Assembly: GCA_002307145.1 (NCBI GenBank)
Contig: DBTR01000063.1
Span: 13,041-19,714 of the forward strand
DNA: 6,674 nt
Source of the DNA: Rhodospirillum sp. UBA1311
GTDB lineage: Bacteria; Pseudomonadota; Alphaproteobacteria; Rhodospirillales; Rhodospirillaceae
Direction: 5' to 3'
This document shows, in pieces, positions 6,071 to 6,674 of the stretch. The position numbers and the translations under genes are program-made. Numbering within the stretch: the first letter of the stretch is position 1; each line of letters opens with the position of its first letter. Below the pieces are notes generated by a model. The model was not told where the DNA came from, did not search any database, and worked only from the letters and a program-made list of their open reading frames with translations.

Positions 6071-6674
6071 TTGCCGAATTCCAGTCGAGATGAGCCTCAT
6101 CCGCGACCCCGCCTGACCCTCGCCGCCACGCTTTTCGCCGTTGGCGCCGGGGTGTTCGCTCTTCAGGGGTTGGCCGCGCCTGCATACGCGTCTCCGCTGC
6201 CCAGCTTGGCGATGGTCGATCCCGACCGCCGTGCCGACGTGCCCGCTTCGCCCCGCAATCCCACCGCCGCGCCCGAATCCCAGGCCCTTGCCGAGCGCTT
6301 CGATGCGCACGGCTACGATTGGGAATCGATCCTGAGCGGCGATGCGAGCGTCCCCGAAGTGAGCGTCCGGACCCTGCCGAAGGATCTCGTCCACCTTCGC
6401 GACACCGATCTCAAGAAGAGCCTGTTCTTCCGTTCCCTTCTTCCCGCGGCGCTCCAGGTCAACCGCGAGATCGAAGCCGCCCGCGATCGCCTCCGCGATC
6501 TCAAGTCCGACCTCGATCGGGGCGCGCGCCTCGACCCGGTGGACGACGCCTGGCTCGCGGCAATCGCCGAATCTTACGGCGGCGACCCCAACGACCTCGA
6601 CGGACTGCTGCTGCGGGTGGACGCGGTGCCGCCGTCCCTGGTGCTGGCGCAGGCGGCGGAGGAAAGCGGCTGGG
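6071..6674 (+). CDS. Exported Bax/FlgJ-like glucosaminidase-domain protein (copy 2), cut by window end
   Basis: Partial gene; 201 codons are visible, open to the window edge. Translation from TTG at 6071 gives a basic N-terminus, a hydrophobic stretch (about 15-36) and a likely signal peptidase site at AYA-SP (after residue 40). The mature start LPSLAMVDPDR (43-53) echoes LPDLVMTVDPER of copy 1. The N-terminal helical domain is strongly shared: TLPKDLVHL (101-109) and DLKKSLFFR (113-121), with 34 of 41 residues identical over 101-141 by hand count. The glucosaminidase domain has begun (PPSLVLAQAAEESGW, 187-201) with the catalytic Glu at 198, and the sequence ends three codons later. TTG is the first start after an in-frame TGA at 6065-6067, with ACGGAGG at 6056-6062 as Shine-Dalgarno. 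The product is probably similar in length to copy 1 (327 residues). Confidence 0.88.
   Translation, partial: MPNSSRDEPHPRPRLTLAATLFAVGAGVFALQGLAAPAYASPLPSLAMVDPDRRADVPASPRNPTAAPESQALAERFDAHGYDWESILSGDASVPEVSVRTLPKDLVHLRDTDLKKSLFFRSLLPAALQVNREIEAARDRLRDLKSDLDRGARLDPVDDAWLAAIAESYGGDPNDLDGLLLRVDAVPPSLVLAQAAEESGW

Noticed and set aside
6051..6116. Short ATG frame of 21 codons (MKRRCDHCR...) overlapping the TTG start of glucosaminidase copy 2
   Set aside because: It could be a regulatory upstream frame, but it has no Shine-Dalgarno of its own, no counterpart before copy 1, and its ATG precedes the hydrolase's ribosome site by chance-level spacing.

Overview
This 6.7 kb window is GC-rich and reads entirely on the plus strand. 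Gene content and style point to an alphaproteobacterium, probably Rhodospirillales-like. The support for this is a PF09608/TIGR02186-type protein (a mostly alphaproteobacterial family) next to a TauE/SafE permease, an NFU1-like NifU protein, a heat-shock-type promoter of the alphaproteobacterial form, and GC-rich composite hairpin elements of a kind I associate with Rhodospirillales intergenic DNA. Genus cannot be fixed from the sequence alone.

Layout: (1) 1-322 holds no convincing gene. It carries two copies of a three-hairpin element in opposite orientation (5-77 and 109-185), then a possible promoter for trpS. (2) 323-1321 is a complete tryptophanyl-tRNA synthetase gene (trpS). (3) 1361-2413 encodes a DUF2333-like protein, probably anchored in the inner membrane. 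(4) 2442-3359 encodes a TauE/SafE-family permease, followed after 4 bp by a TIGR02186-like periplasmic protein with a C-terminal membrane anchor (3364-4122). (5) 4123-4190 holds a strong sigma-32-like promoter and a hairpin that displays the Shine-Dalgarno sequence in its loop, in front of an Nfu-type Fe-S cluster carrier (4191-4742). (6) 4817-5800 and 6071 to the window end encode two tandem, diverged copies of an exported Bax/FlgJ-like peptidoglycan glucosaminidase. Both appear to start at TTG, and the second is cut off by the window edge just after its catalytic glutamate.

How the parts may work together: trpS and the DUF2333-like gene could be co-transcribed with the permease and its coupled partner, since gaps are 39, 28 and 4 bp. 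The last two very likely form a translation-coupled pair at the membrane. The nfu gene looks like a separate, possibly heat-inducible unit. The tandem hydrolases look like a local duplication that included the start region. A strong double hairpin sits at the end of the first copy, and a structured 270-bp spacer separates it from the second.

The least explained parts are the DUF2333-like/TauE/TIGR02186 membrane cluster, the duplicated hydrolases with their conserved non-catalytic N-terminal domain, the regulatory region of nfu, and the inverted pair of composite hairpin elements. I saw no CRISPR array, tRNA, rRNA, transposase or phage gene.
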